A DNA stretch of 7,402 nt, from positions 1-7,402 of the forward strand of contig CAZOIA010000249.1 in NCBI GenBank assembly GCA_964579675.1, in the 5' to 3' direction. A program made the position numbers and the translations under genes. Shown piece by piece: positions 1 through 6,891 of the stretch; position 1 is the first letter of the stretch, and each line of letters opens with the position of its first letter. The notes under the pieces are model-generated. The model was not told the DNA's origin. It did no database searches and was given only the letters and a program-made list of their open reading frames with translations. The DNA is from CAZOIA01 sp964579675. Lineage in GTDB: Bacteria > Planctomycetota > Phycisphaerae > UBA1845 > PWPN01.

Positions 1-2
1 AC

Positions 3-56
3 GACCTGCGCCGCGACCCGAAAGCCAGCGCGCAGGAAAAAGGTACGTCCGGCTAG
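3..56 (+). CDS. Possible C-terminal tail of an upstream gene (partial)
   Basis: Reading from base 3 gives 17 residues, DLRRDPKASAQEKGTSG, ending at TAG 54-56. The residues are charged and ordinary for a soluble C-terminus, and about three quarters of third codon positions are G or C, as in the real genes here. A hairpin follows 50 bases later. Nothing in 17 residues identifies the product. A competing frame starting at base 2 stays open to a TGA at 275-277, so which frame is coding is unsettled. Confidence 0.3.
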   Translation, partial: DLRRDPKASAQEKGTSG

Positions 57-105
57 AGCAGGTAACGTTTGCGTGCATCCCGTTCTCCCTTTGCCGAGAA
101 ACCGA

Positions 106-122
106 GCGGGCTTCAAGCCCGC
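106..122. repeat. Perfect palindrome, possible terminator or dispersed repeat unit
   Basis: GCGGGCTT (106-113) and AAGCCCGC (115-122) are exact reverse complements around one C. As RNA this gives a 6-bp GC-rich stem with a 5-base loop. Only a weak T-containing stretch (CTCCTTGATGTT) follows, so it is a poor intrinsic terminator, although it lies just past the putative stop at 56. Palindromes of this kind can also be dispersed intergenic repeats, which one copy in one window cannot show. Confidence 0.45.
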
Positions 123-259
123 GGCTCCTTGATGTTCCGGACGACGAACGCGGGGAGATCGATCATTTTGAATACCATAGCGACGGTTATCCAGAGGTGC
201 CGAGATGGAGCCTGTCGATCCGGACCGCACAATCCGGAAAGATCAACGGAGCAGGTCAC

Positions 260-264
260 AAGGA
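260..264 (+). promoter_or_regulatory. Ribosome binding site selecting the ATG at 274
   Basis: AAGGA sits 9 bases upstream of ATG 274. The alternative in-frame ATG at 205 has no comparable site, and starting there would put 23 polar residues before the signal peptide. This favours 274 as the start. Confidence 0.55.
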
Positions 265-273
265 CCCTTCACG

Positions 274-486
274 ATGAGCCCATGGAAGCGAACAAACAAC
301 GAAAGAGGGTCCGCATTCACGTTGGCCCTCGCCCTGTTGATTCTGGCCTCTGGCGGTGCAGAGGGGCAGGAAACAGAGACCGTGCAGAAGCCTCCGTCCA
401 GGGCATGGAAGTACGATGTGGATATCCCCAGACCGCCACGCAGACCTGTCATCAATACCGGGAGTCAGGGCCGGAACCCGCGGTGA
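274..486 (+). CDS. Small secreted protein of unknown function (70 aa)
   Basis: I do not recognise this protein. It begins with a basic n-region (MSPWKRTNNERG), then a hydrophobic stretch at about residues 13-26 (SAFTLALALLILAS), and a plausible signal peptidase site around residues 29-31. The mature part would be about 39 residues, rich in Pro and Arg (PRPPRRP at 52-58), with no Cys pairs or known motif. The start is chosen for its AAGGA site and because it places the signal peptide at the N-terminus. The ATG overlaps, as ATGA, the TGA of an open frame entering from the left edge, which could mean translational coupling. It lies 103 bases before the PL26-like gene on the same strand and may share its transcript. 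It could be a real exported peptide, a decayed gene remnant, or chance; the signal peptide and ribosome binding site favour a real gene. Confidence 0.5.
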   Translation: MSPWKRTNNERGSAFTLALALLILASGGAEGQETETVQKPPSRAWKYDVDIPRPPRRPVINTGSQGRNPR

Positions 487-589
487 GCGACGAATGCTCA
501 CGTCGGATCGCCGCCGTTCGTGCTCCGCGCGGACCGGCACAATGGCTGAGGCGTGGCCACCTGTGAAACAAAATGGAGCCCGTGTGAAC

Positions 590-3145
590 ATGGGAACTCG
601 ACCGAACGCCCGTTTCATTCTCGTCGGATTAATGCTGCTGATTCTGCCCATGGCCCGGGGGCACGCAGGCGAATCGGCGTCGATGGACATCCCGATCAGC
701 GTTCACCATGGTAACGCGGTTGTTCCCGTTGTCGGGGTCAACGGCGGTTATGCCTGGCATCCTCCGCAACTGATCGCGGTGAGCGTGCCGTTTGCCAGGG
801 GCGGCCTGGCCTCGGACGCGCCCCTGGCTGTCTATGATACGCGGGACCGGCCCCTGCCCACGGAGAAGACGGTTCTCGCCAGTTGGCCGGATGGCTCAGT
901 CCGCTGGGCCCAGCTTCGGTTCGAAAGCCACCTGGGCCTGCGCAAGTGGGCGCTGGAGGACTACGGCATCAGGTCTGAGGGTTCCGATGCCCAACTCCCG
1001 TGGGACTACCGGGTGCGTGCCGGCAAGCCCGCACCGGCACCGGCAGTGGTTGTCAGCGTCCAACGCGCCGGCGGCGCGATCATTGTCAGCAACGGTCGCC
1101 TCGTGGTTCGGATCGATCCGGACCAGGCAGGCTTCGGCTTCTCGCAGGTCCGTGTTGAGGGTATCGACGAGCCGGTGGCGGGGCCGATCTGTCTGCATAT
1201 TCAGCATTCAGACGGGACCATTTTCACCTCGCAAGCCGTCGCCGCCACGGAGACCCGCGTCGAAGAGAGCGGCCCGCTCCGGGCGGTCATCTACCTCCGA
1301 TCACGACTCGATGATGCTTATGAGCTTCAGACTAGGCTGTTCGTTGAAGCTGACGAGCCGGCGATCCGGGCCGAGCACACGCTGGCCGGTCTGGGCGACC
1401 GCGAGATCGACGAGATCCGGCGGATTCACATCGCCTGCGACACCGCGCTCGAGCCGCCGTTCCAGTTCCGCGCGGCGGGGGCCACGATGGAATACGCAGG
1501 CCTGATCGAAGACGGGGACAGCGTGTGGCTTCGACAGCAAGCCCCGCGCACGTTGCCGCTCCCCTCACAGGACTTCGCCTATACCCTTGAACGGCGCGGG
1601 CACAACCGGGTCCGGACGCTTGGACAGGGCGGCCGATCCGACGGCTGGCTCCGGTGCAGCGATGGTCGGCTGGATATCGGCATGGCAGTCCGACACTTCA
1701 GCGAGAAGGCGCCGAAAGCGATCAGTGTCGGCGGGCAGGGGGAATGCACCATCGAGCTGTGGCCCGAAGGCCAGCCGCTGCGCTTCTCCCGGGCACGGGC
1801 CATCACCCACCAGGTGCTGTACAGCTTCCTTCCCACGCCCGAGCCGCCCGAGGCAGACAAGCACTACAAGCCCTACCATTACGAGACCAGGCGAGACCTT
1901 CCCTACCGGGCCTACGTTCGGCCCGTCGTCCCCGTGGTCGATCCTGAGTACATGTGTCGGACCCGGGCGTTCGGGCCTTACGTCAGCGTAACCTCCTCGA
2001 GGCTGACAGAGTACGAGGAGGTCATGCGCCAGGGTTTCGAGAACTTCCATGCCCGCTGGCAGGACCGGGCGACGAGCTACGGGATGATGCACTTCGGCGA
2101 CTACATCACTCCGTGGCCGGGGGACAACGGGGGCAATCCGGATCGGGCTCACTGGCGAGATCACGAGTGGGAGTTCGCCACCGCTCTGTTCACCCGGTAC
2201 CTGCGGACGGGAGATCCGAGAGCGTACAGAGCCGGCACGGCGGCGTATCGCCACTTCATGGACGTCGATGTCCACTACAGCAGGCATTTCAACTTCTACC
2301 ACGGTTACGGCGACAAGGGCCAGATGCATGAGGAGTACTACGGCCCCGAGGCCGGCCATGTCGTGACCACCGGCCTGATCGACGCCTACCTGTTGACGGG
2401 TGATCGACGGGCCCTCGAGGTCGCCAGGCACTTGTGCGATTACATCGTCGGAGAATTCAACGAAAGCGAGGAAGCAATCAAGCGACTGCTCGGCCGGCAG
2501 ATGCGGTCGGTTCCGTGGCGCATGCTCGGATTGATCCGGCTCCATGAAATCACCCGGGAGCCGAAGTACATCGAAGCAGCCGGCAGGGCGCTGGAGGTTC
2601 TTCGCCGGTATCCGGGGCTCTGGCAGCGCAGGGGTGGCACCTGGGGCATCGGCTTGTTGGGCAAGACGATCGAGGACTACCATCGCGTCACCGGAGACCC
2701 GGCCGCCCGGAAGCTCTTCCTCTACAACGCCGATTGGTCGATCGAGTCCTACTACCTCCCGGAACTGCGATCGTTCGGGCAACGTCCCGATGGGCCGGAA
2801 TTCGGTTATGGGCCGGAGCGCATCGAAAGCGGCTACGCGCTGATGATCATTGCCTCCACGTTCGGTTACGCCTACGAACTGACCGGAGACGCCTACTATC
2901 TCCAGGTGGCTTATCAGTTGCTCCATGAGGGCATGCGCTTTGCGCCCGAGCTGATACGCCCAGAGCGAGCGCCCGCGAATCGTCGGGGTTATCACGTCGG
3001 GGCAACGCGAAGCGACGGGAAATGGTTCAGCATGGGCAGCTTCTACACCAATCGGTTGCCAACCGCATTTCGGGATGTGGACCAGGACCAGTTGAGTCGA
3101 ATCCGGGCGGCCAGGCCAACGCACCGCGCGATCCCGAACCGATAA
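590..3145 (+). CDS. Secreted PcRGLX/YetA-like protein, putative exo-rhamnogalacturonan lyase (PL26-like)
   Basis: An 851-residue protein with a Sec signal peptide (residues 1-26, hydrophobic core FILVGLMLLILPMA, likely cleaved after GHA). Three regions match the PcRGLX/YetA layout. The first is an N-terminal RIFT-barrel-like segment (about 33-120) with WPDGSVRW at 99-106. The second is a central beta-sandwich (about 150-420) with HF at 369-370, ELWPEG at 389-394 and THQVLYSF at 406-413. The third is an alpha/alpha toroid (about 440-830) with YGMMHFGDY at 497-505, HWRDHEWEF at 521-529 and EEYYGPEAGH at 581-590. Characterised PL26 enzymes cleave the rhamnogalacturonan I backbone exolytically by beta-elimination; activity here is inferred from family resemblance. 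ATG 590 is chosen to put the signal peptide first. GTG 584 is a close alternative: GGAG at 575-578 is 5 bases before it and 11 before ATG. The frame is open upstream to 356, but that extension overlaps the small gene and is Arg-rich. Confidence 0.82.
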   Translation: MGTRPNARFILVGLMLLILPMARGHAGESASMDIPISVHHGNAVVPVVGVNGGYAWHPPQLIAVSVPFARGGLASDAPLAVYDTRDRPLPTEKTVLASWPDGSVRWAQLRFESHLGLRKWALEDYGIRSEGSDAQLPWDYRVRAGKPAPAPAVVVSVQRAGGAIIVSNGRLVVRIDPDQAGFGFSQVRVEGIDEPVAGPICLHIQHSDGTIFTSQAVAATETRVEESGPLRAVIYLRSRLDDAYELQTRLFVEADEPAIRAEHTLAGLGDREIDEIRRIHIACDTALEPPFQFRAAGATMEYAGLIEDGDSVWLRQQAPRTLPLPSQDFAYTLERRGHNRVRTLGQGGRSDGWLRCSDGRLDIGMAVRHFSEKAPKAISVGGQGECTIELWPEGQPLRFSRARAITHQVLYSFLPTPEPPEADKHYKPYHYETRRDLPYRAYVRPVVPVVDPEYMCRTRAFGPYVSVTSSRLTEYEEVMRQGFENFHARWQDRATSYGMMHFGDYITPWPGDNGGNPDRAHWRDHEWEFATALFTRYLRTGDPRAYRAGTAAYRHFMDVDVHYSRHFNFYHGYGDKGQMHEEYYGPEAGHVVTTGLIDAYLLTGDRRALEVARHLCDYIVGEFNESEEAIKRLLGRQMRSVPWRMLGLIRLHEITREPKYIEAAGRALEVLRRYPGLWQRRGGTWGIGLLGKTIEDYHRVTGDPAARKLFLYNADWSIESYYLPELRSFGQRPDGPEFGYGPERIESGYALMIIASTFGYAYELTGDAYYLQVAYQLLHEGMRFAPELIRPERAPANRRGYHVGATRSDGKWFSMGSFYTNRLPTAFRDVDQDQLSRIRAARPTHRAIPNR

Positions 3146-3213
3146 GGATCCCCGTCGAGCCGTCAGCCTGTCACGGCCGATCTTCAACAGAGGGGGCGAG
3201 ACTAATCAACTCA

Positions 3214-3229
3214 GCAGCCCTCCGGCTGC
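3214..3229. terminator. Weak stem-loop between convergent genes
   Basis: GCAGCC (3214-3219) and GGCTGC (3224-3229) form a perfect 6-bp stem with a CTCC loop in the 151-base gap between the convergent stop codons. On the forward strand a T-rich patch follows after about 11 bases rather than immediately, so an intrinsic terminator is only weakly supported. Either converging transcript could use it. Confidence 0.35.
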
Positions 3230-3296
3230 GCCTATCCCATTTCTGGCTTTTCTCCGCGTTTGCCGGGTATTCAGCGTGTTCCGGGGCCGGCCGGTG

Positions 3297-5558
3297 CTAA
3301 GGGTCTCCGGTCAAGACAAGGCGCTCACCTTCTTTCAGGCTGAAGGTAAGCCCCTTCCCGCTGAAGGGCGACACCAGACGACAGATCCCTCCCTTTTCGG
3401 CGACGATCTCAGCCCGCTGGGTCATACCGCCCGACCGCTGAGCTGAAACCAGAAACGCACCTTCTGCCCGAAGCGTAGTAAAGGACACCTCCTTCCACGT
3501 CTCCGGGATGGCGGGGAAGATCCGAATCTTCCCGCTGTGACTCTGCAGGAGCATTTCCTGTATGCCGGCGGCTGCCGCGAAGTTGCCTTCCAACGTAAAC
3601 GGCCGATAGGTGAGCTTGGAGTATCCTTTGCCCGATTGATCTCCGTTGCAGTGAAAACTGTTGCGGAGCGTAAAGGCGCTAGCGAAGATCTCCAGTGCTT
3701 TCTCGGCTCGCGCGCCGTCACGCGCACGTGCGGCCAGGCTGGCCAGCCATGCGTAGCTATAACCGCACCACCAGTCCGGTCCCAGACGGTCCAGCTCCGC
3801 CAGCGATGCACGGATCGTTCGTCGTGCCGCTTGTCCGTCGTCCCAGTCGATCAGACCCAGAGGATGTATCGCCATGAGGTGTGAGAAATGGCGGTGCGAT
3901 GTCGTCAGGGGATAGCCTTCAGCAACGAGCAGCCTTTCGTCCGCCCCGTGGGCAAAATCGGGCATCTCCGAAAGCACTTGGCGCCAATGACTTGCTTCCA
4001 TCGGCTGTTCGAGCACATCGGCCAGTTCGGCCGTCGCGCTCAGAAGCCAGCGGATCAGCGCCAGATCGTAGTTTGTGATCTTCGGAAACCAAGCCTCCGG
4101 CCGATTGTCGTTGATCTCGGGCGATGAACTGAGCGGCAAGGTCCGCCGCCTGTCCGCCCCCTTCTCGGCGGTCATGGCTTCAATGAATACTGACGCCTCC
4201 TTCAGGTAAGGGTAGGCACGCCGGCGGAGGAACTCGCGGTCTGCGCTGTATCGCCAGTGCAGGTAGAAATGGTGAGCGAGCCACGCGGCCGTCGTTGCCG
4301 AATGGGTATACTGCCGCCAGCCCCCCATCTGGCTGTTATTCAGGTCACCGGTCATGGGCACGTTCAGGCCGGGCAATTCGAAGAACCGATGCGTCCAATC
4401 GATGCAGTTCGGGCGCGTCCTCCAAAGCCAGTCGAGGTAGCTCAAGCCTTCTTCCAGATGGTTGCCGCTGTAGCAAGGCCAGTAGCTCAACTGCGTGTTG
4501 AGGTCGTGGTGATAATCTCCCTTCCAGGGTGGCAGTTCACCATCGTCTGCCGTCCAGGGCCCCTGCAGCGCGATCGGGGGGGCGCCTCGCCGACTGGCTG
4601 CCCCGAACTTATACTGCTCGAGGTACCACTGCCGCTCGATGGTCTTATTGGGCAGGGCGACGGAGGATTTCCGCCAGTAATCCCGCCACCAGTCGCGGTG
4701 GTCCGGCAGCATCCCGTCGAAGCCCTTTTCCAAGGCCCCCTCGACGCGACGACGGGCCACGGCCAGTGGATCGTCGCCCTCAAAGCTCGATGCCACGGAC
4801 CAGGCCGCCAGGTAGCTGCCCGCTCTGCGTTGCCAAGCCAGGTAAACGGCGAAGTGGAAGCCTTCGTACCCTTTCTGCGTGAAGGCCTGCCAGCCGCGGC
4901 CGAACGTCTCCACCGGGGCCGGGTAGCCGAGTTTGGCCAGGCTGCCCTCGCCGGACGTGCCTTTACCGCCGAAAGGGGGAGCCAACAGTCGAATTGAAGG
5001 GTCCTCCTTGGCCAAGACGCGGATCATACCCACGGGCTCGCTGGCGTGGACGATGACCTGGACGTGCCGGCCGGCATCCAGGCGGGTGGTAGCAATCGCC
5101 TCCCGCAAGTCGAGCGAGGCACCGACGAAAGACGAACTCTCACCGAAGTCGAGCTCGATCCGGCCAGCGGGGATCTTGGTGGGGGCCTCGGGCCGGCTGT
5201 AAGGTGCCTCGTAGAGCCGTACCAGGTCTTCCGTACGCCCCTCCTCATGCCATTGCCGCATCAGCTTGTACTTGTACTCCGGCGAATGGAACTCCGGGAC
5301 CGGCCGCAGGTCCCACAGGTCCGTGCGGTCGAGGGAGATCTTCAACGGCTTGCTATCGCCCCAGACCAGCGCACCCATGATGCCGTTGCCGAGGGGCAAG
5401 GCCTCGTCCCATGTCGTAGCCGGCGTCGTATAGGTCAACCCGTGCTCAGCCTTGGGGAAGTTGATCTCGATTCCCTGCAAGAGGGAGCCGGGGCAGGTGC
5501 AAAAGAAAGCCAGCGTGAGAACCTGGGCTCCTTCAGGAATACAACGGCTGTGGGTCAT
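3297..5558 (-). CDS. GH95-like glycoside hydrolase (putative alpha-L-fucosidase/alpha-L-galactosidase)
   Basis: A 753-residue protein, normal length for GH95. The N-terminal GH95 beta-domain signature is clear: TTWDEALPLGNGIMGALVWG at 48-67, followed by ISLDRTDLW at 74-82. The (alpha/alpha)6 catalytic part carries DLNTQLSYWP at 352-361, SSSPE at 477-481, HRHFSHL at 555-561 and FTLEGNFAAAAGIQEMLLQS at 654-673. The C-terminus has the usual IRIFPAIPETW (678-688). GH95 enzymes invert and remove terminal alpha-L-fucose or alpha-L-galactose. By motif alignment, E481 is the general acid, equivalent to Glu566 of Bifidobacterium bifidum AfcA. The usual N-x-N is D352-L-N354 here, and the usual Asp of the DGN/DAN motif is E657, so substrate or chemistry may differ. 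A weak hydrophobic segment (13-28) may be an export signal, but it is Cys-containing and lacks a lipobox. GGAGG 7 bases upstream fixes the start. It follows the propeller gene by 42 bases in the same frame, consistent with an operon. Confidence 0.85.
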   Translation of the reverse strand: MTHSRCIPEGAQVLTLAFFCTCPGSLLQGIEINFPKAEHGLTYTTPATTWDEALPLGNGIMGALVWGDSKPLKISLDRTDLWDLRPVPEFHSPEYKYKLMRQWHEEGRTEDLVRLYEAPYSRPEAPTKIPAGRIELDFGESSSFVGASLDLREAIATTRLDAGRHVQVIVHASEPVGMIRVLAKEDPSIRLLAPPFGGKGTSGEGSLAKLGYPAPVETFGRGWQAFTQKGYEGFHFAVYLAWQRRAGSYLAAWSVASSFEGDDPLAVARRRVEGALEKGFDGMLPDHRDWWRDYWRKSSVALPNKTIERQWYLEQYKFGAASRRGAPPIALQGPWTADDGELPPWKGDYHHDLNTQLSYWPCYSGNHLEEGLSYLDWLWRTRPNCIDWTHRFFELPGLNVPMTGDLNNSQMGGWRQYTHSATTAAWLAHHFYLHWRYSADREFLRRRAYPYLKEASVFIEAMTAEKGADRRRTLPLSSSPEINDNRPEAWFPKITNYDLALIRWLLSATAELADVLEQPMEASHWRQVLSEMPDFAHGADERLLVAEGYPLTTSHRHFSHLMAIHPLGLIDWDDGQAARRTIRASLAELDRLGPDWWCGYSYAWLASLAARARDGARAEKALEIFASAFTLRNSFHCNGDQSGKGYSKLTYRPFTLEGNFAAAAGIQEMLLQSHSGKIRIFPAIPETWKEVSFTTLRAEGAFLVSAQRSGGMTQRAEIVAEKGGICRLVSPFSGKGLTFSLKEGERLVLTGDP

Positions 5559-5565
5559 TTCGTCG

Positions 5566-5570
5566 CCTCC
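5566..5570 (-). promoter_or_regulatory. Ribosome binding site of the GH95-like gene
   Basis: Read on the reverse strand this is GGAGG, 7 bases before ATG 5558. It matters because the frame is open upstream back to the TGA of the preceding gene: the site supports independent initiation rather than read-through. Confidence 0.7.
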
Positions 5571-5600
5571 CAGTACCCTTCGAACTTGAAGAGGTCGGCT

Positions 5601-6779
5601 TCAGGCCGGGACCGACCAGCGAGACTGGCGCAGGACCGCGCGGGTCATGCCGTTCATCTTCTCGTACCACACCGTCAGCAGCGAACCGTCATCGAGTTGC
5701 ACCGTGGACGGATAGCCGAGATCGCTTCCCGAACCGTCCCCGGACACGATCATCGGTTCGGACCACGTTCGGCCGTGGTCGGCGCTGACGCGTGTCTGGT
5801 TGCCGTACGGCTTGCGGCGGTGTCCGTACGTCATGAGGAGCCGGCCGTCCTTCAGCCGCAGCAGGTGCGACGGATAGCCCCACACGCCGATCGACCGCGG
5901 CGCGCTCCAGGTCCTGCCACCGTCGGTCGATTCGCTCTGGAGCGTTTCGAGCGGGCTGGCCTTGTTGTGATTGCGGATCTGAACGATGAGGCGGCCCGCG
6001 GCAGCTTCCACGGCGTGCAGCTCATGATACTTGCGATGGTCGTCGCCTTCGCGGGTAGGGATCTCCGCCAGCCAGCGCCAGCTTCCCCCGTCGTCGGTTG
6101 ACTCGCAGACGCCGATCCGGTTCTCCCCATGCCACAACTCCTTGCCGGCATACAACACTCTTCCGTCCGAAAGCTGCACGGGACCGTGTGGGCTGTTCAC
6201 GGGACATCGCATCCGCTCCGACCAGGTCACACCGCCGTCGGTCGAACGGAGAACCCACGAGCCCAGTTCTGCCTTGCGCTGCTCAGCGGTCAGCCTGTTG
6301 TGCGCGGCCCGCCAGCGATCCAGCCTGTCGGCCGGCCACGCGCCCTTCTGCCCGGTTTCGATCTTCTCGGCCCGTGCCAGGGAGGATTCATAAGCCAATG
6401 AGGTGAACGTCGTAACCAGCAGGGTCCCCTTGACGGTTTCGACCACGCCGGCGTCGCGATCGTCGATCGCGCTGTCGAGCAGCACCCGGGGCCAACTCCA
6501 CGTGTGCCCGTCGTCGTTTGACGTCATCATCTCCACCCGGCCGAATGGACACACGTGCCCCTCACGACCGCCGGACCAGACGACGATCAGTTGCCCTTCG
6601 CGGCGGCGGACCACGGTGGGCCATCCGCAGTAGAGATGCGGCTGGCGGCTGATGACGCTCGTGTTGTCCTTCACATCTGCCTTCGTCGCGGCAAACGCAC
6701 TGCCCCGGAGACCCAGCACGCCACTGCCGACTACCACGCCCGAACGCAACAGCATCTCACGACGACTCAAACCCGGCAT
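5601..6779 (-). CDS. Tat-exported sialidase-superfamily (Asp-box/BNR) six-bladed propeller protein
   Basis: A 392-residue protein with a twin-arginine signal (SRREML at 5-10, then VVVGSGVLGL, likely cleavage after AFA at 28-30). Five Asp-box motifs of form S-x-D-x-G-x-(S/T)-W occur at 87-94, 179-186, 227-234, 284-291 and 332-339. Six beta-blade strands can be traced near 52-70, 109-126, 197-213, 252-270, 301-319 and 355-373, with GYPS repeated at 301-304 and 355-358. This is the sialidase fold. The canonical N-terminal FRIP arginine is not evident; the matching place reads CGWPTVV (51-57). Candidate active-site residues are R269 (QIRNH), R321/R322, R330 and Y356. Sialic acid cleavage is therefore not assured, and the substrate is unknown. 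Such proteins are often annotated 'sialidase family' or 'exo-alpha-sialidase'. It is the first gene of a reverse pair with the GH95-like enzyme, suggesting a shared glycan target. GGGAG 8 bases upstream supports the start. Confidence 0.85.
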   Translation of the reverse strand: MPGLSRREMLLRSGVVVGSGVLGLRGSAFAATKADVKDNTSVISRQPHLYCGWPTVVRRREGQLIVVWSGGREGHVCPFGRVEMMTSNDDGHTWSWPRVLLDSAIDDRDAGVVETVKGTLLVTTFTSLAYESSLARAEKIETGQKGAWPADRLDRWRAAHNRLTAEQRKAELGSWVLRSTDGGVTWSERMRCPVNSPHGPVQLSDGRVLYAGKELWHGENRIGVCESTDDGGSWRWLAEIPTREGDDHRKYHELHAVEAAAGRLIVQIRNHNKASPLETLQSESTDGGRTWSAPRSIGVWGYPSHLLRLKDGRLLMTYGHRRKPYGNQTRVSADHGRTWSEPMIVSGDGSGSDLGYPSTVQLDDGSLLTVWYEKMNGMTRAVLRQSRWSVPA

Positions 6780-6787
6780 GATCGTAA

Positions 6788-6792
6788 CTCCC
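6788..6792 (-). promoter_or_regulatory. Ribosome binding site of the propeller gene
   Basis: GGGAG on the reverse strand, 8 bases before ATG 6779. It supports the start that puts the twin-arginine motif at residues 5-10. Confidence 0.65.
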
Positions 6793-6851
6793 TATTGCCT
6801 GACCGCATGACCCGAGGTTCTGGAACGGCCCGAGGCCGGCCGCGCTGGGCT

Positions 6852-6879
6852 ATTGTACAGTGCCCTCCCATCGGGCCAA
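6852..6879 (-). promoter_or_regulatory. Candidate sigma-70-type promoter for the propeller/GH95-like operon
   Basis: On the reverse strand TTGGCC (6879-6874; 4 of 6 match to TTGACA) is separated by 16 bases from TACAAT (6857-6852; 5 of 6 match to TATAAT). Transcription would start near 6845, giving a leader of about 65 bases before ATG 6779. It is the best such pair I found upstream of this operon. Confidence 0.4.
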
Positions 6880-6891
6880 CCCGTTTTCGGG
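6880..6891. promoter_or_regulatory. Short inverted repeat beside the -35 box, possible operator
   Basis: CCCG-TTTT-CGGG is a perfect 4-bp inverted repeat directly upstream of the proposed -35 hexamer. Its position suits an activator or repressor site, but the half-sites are short enough to occur by chance in GC-rich DNA. Confidence 0.2.

Noticed and set aside
69..566. Forward frame of 165 codons overlapping the small secreted gene
   Set aside because: It has Arg-rich, motif-free composition, overlaps the better-supported frame 274-486 and runs into the start region of the lyase.
356..589. In-frame N-terminal extension of the PL26-like gene
   Set aside because: It would bury the signal peptide behind 78 Arg-rich residues and overlap the small gene. 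The start near 590 (or GTG 584) is more sensible.
1565..3187. Reverse-strand open frame of 540 codons opposite the PL26-like gene
   Set aside because: It is antisense to a gene with clear family motifs and a signal peptide. Long antisense frames are common in GC-rich DNA, and no domain or ribosome binding site was recognised in it.
5046..6101. Forward open frame of 351 codons opposite the GH95-like and propeller genes
   Set aside because: It crosses the junction of two well-supported reverse genes and shows no recognisable motif; it is a shadow frame.
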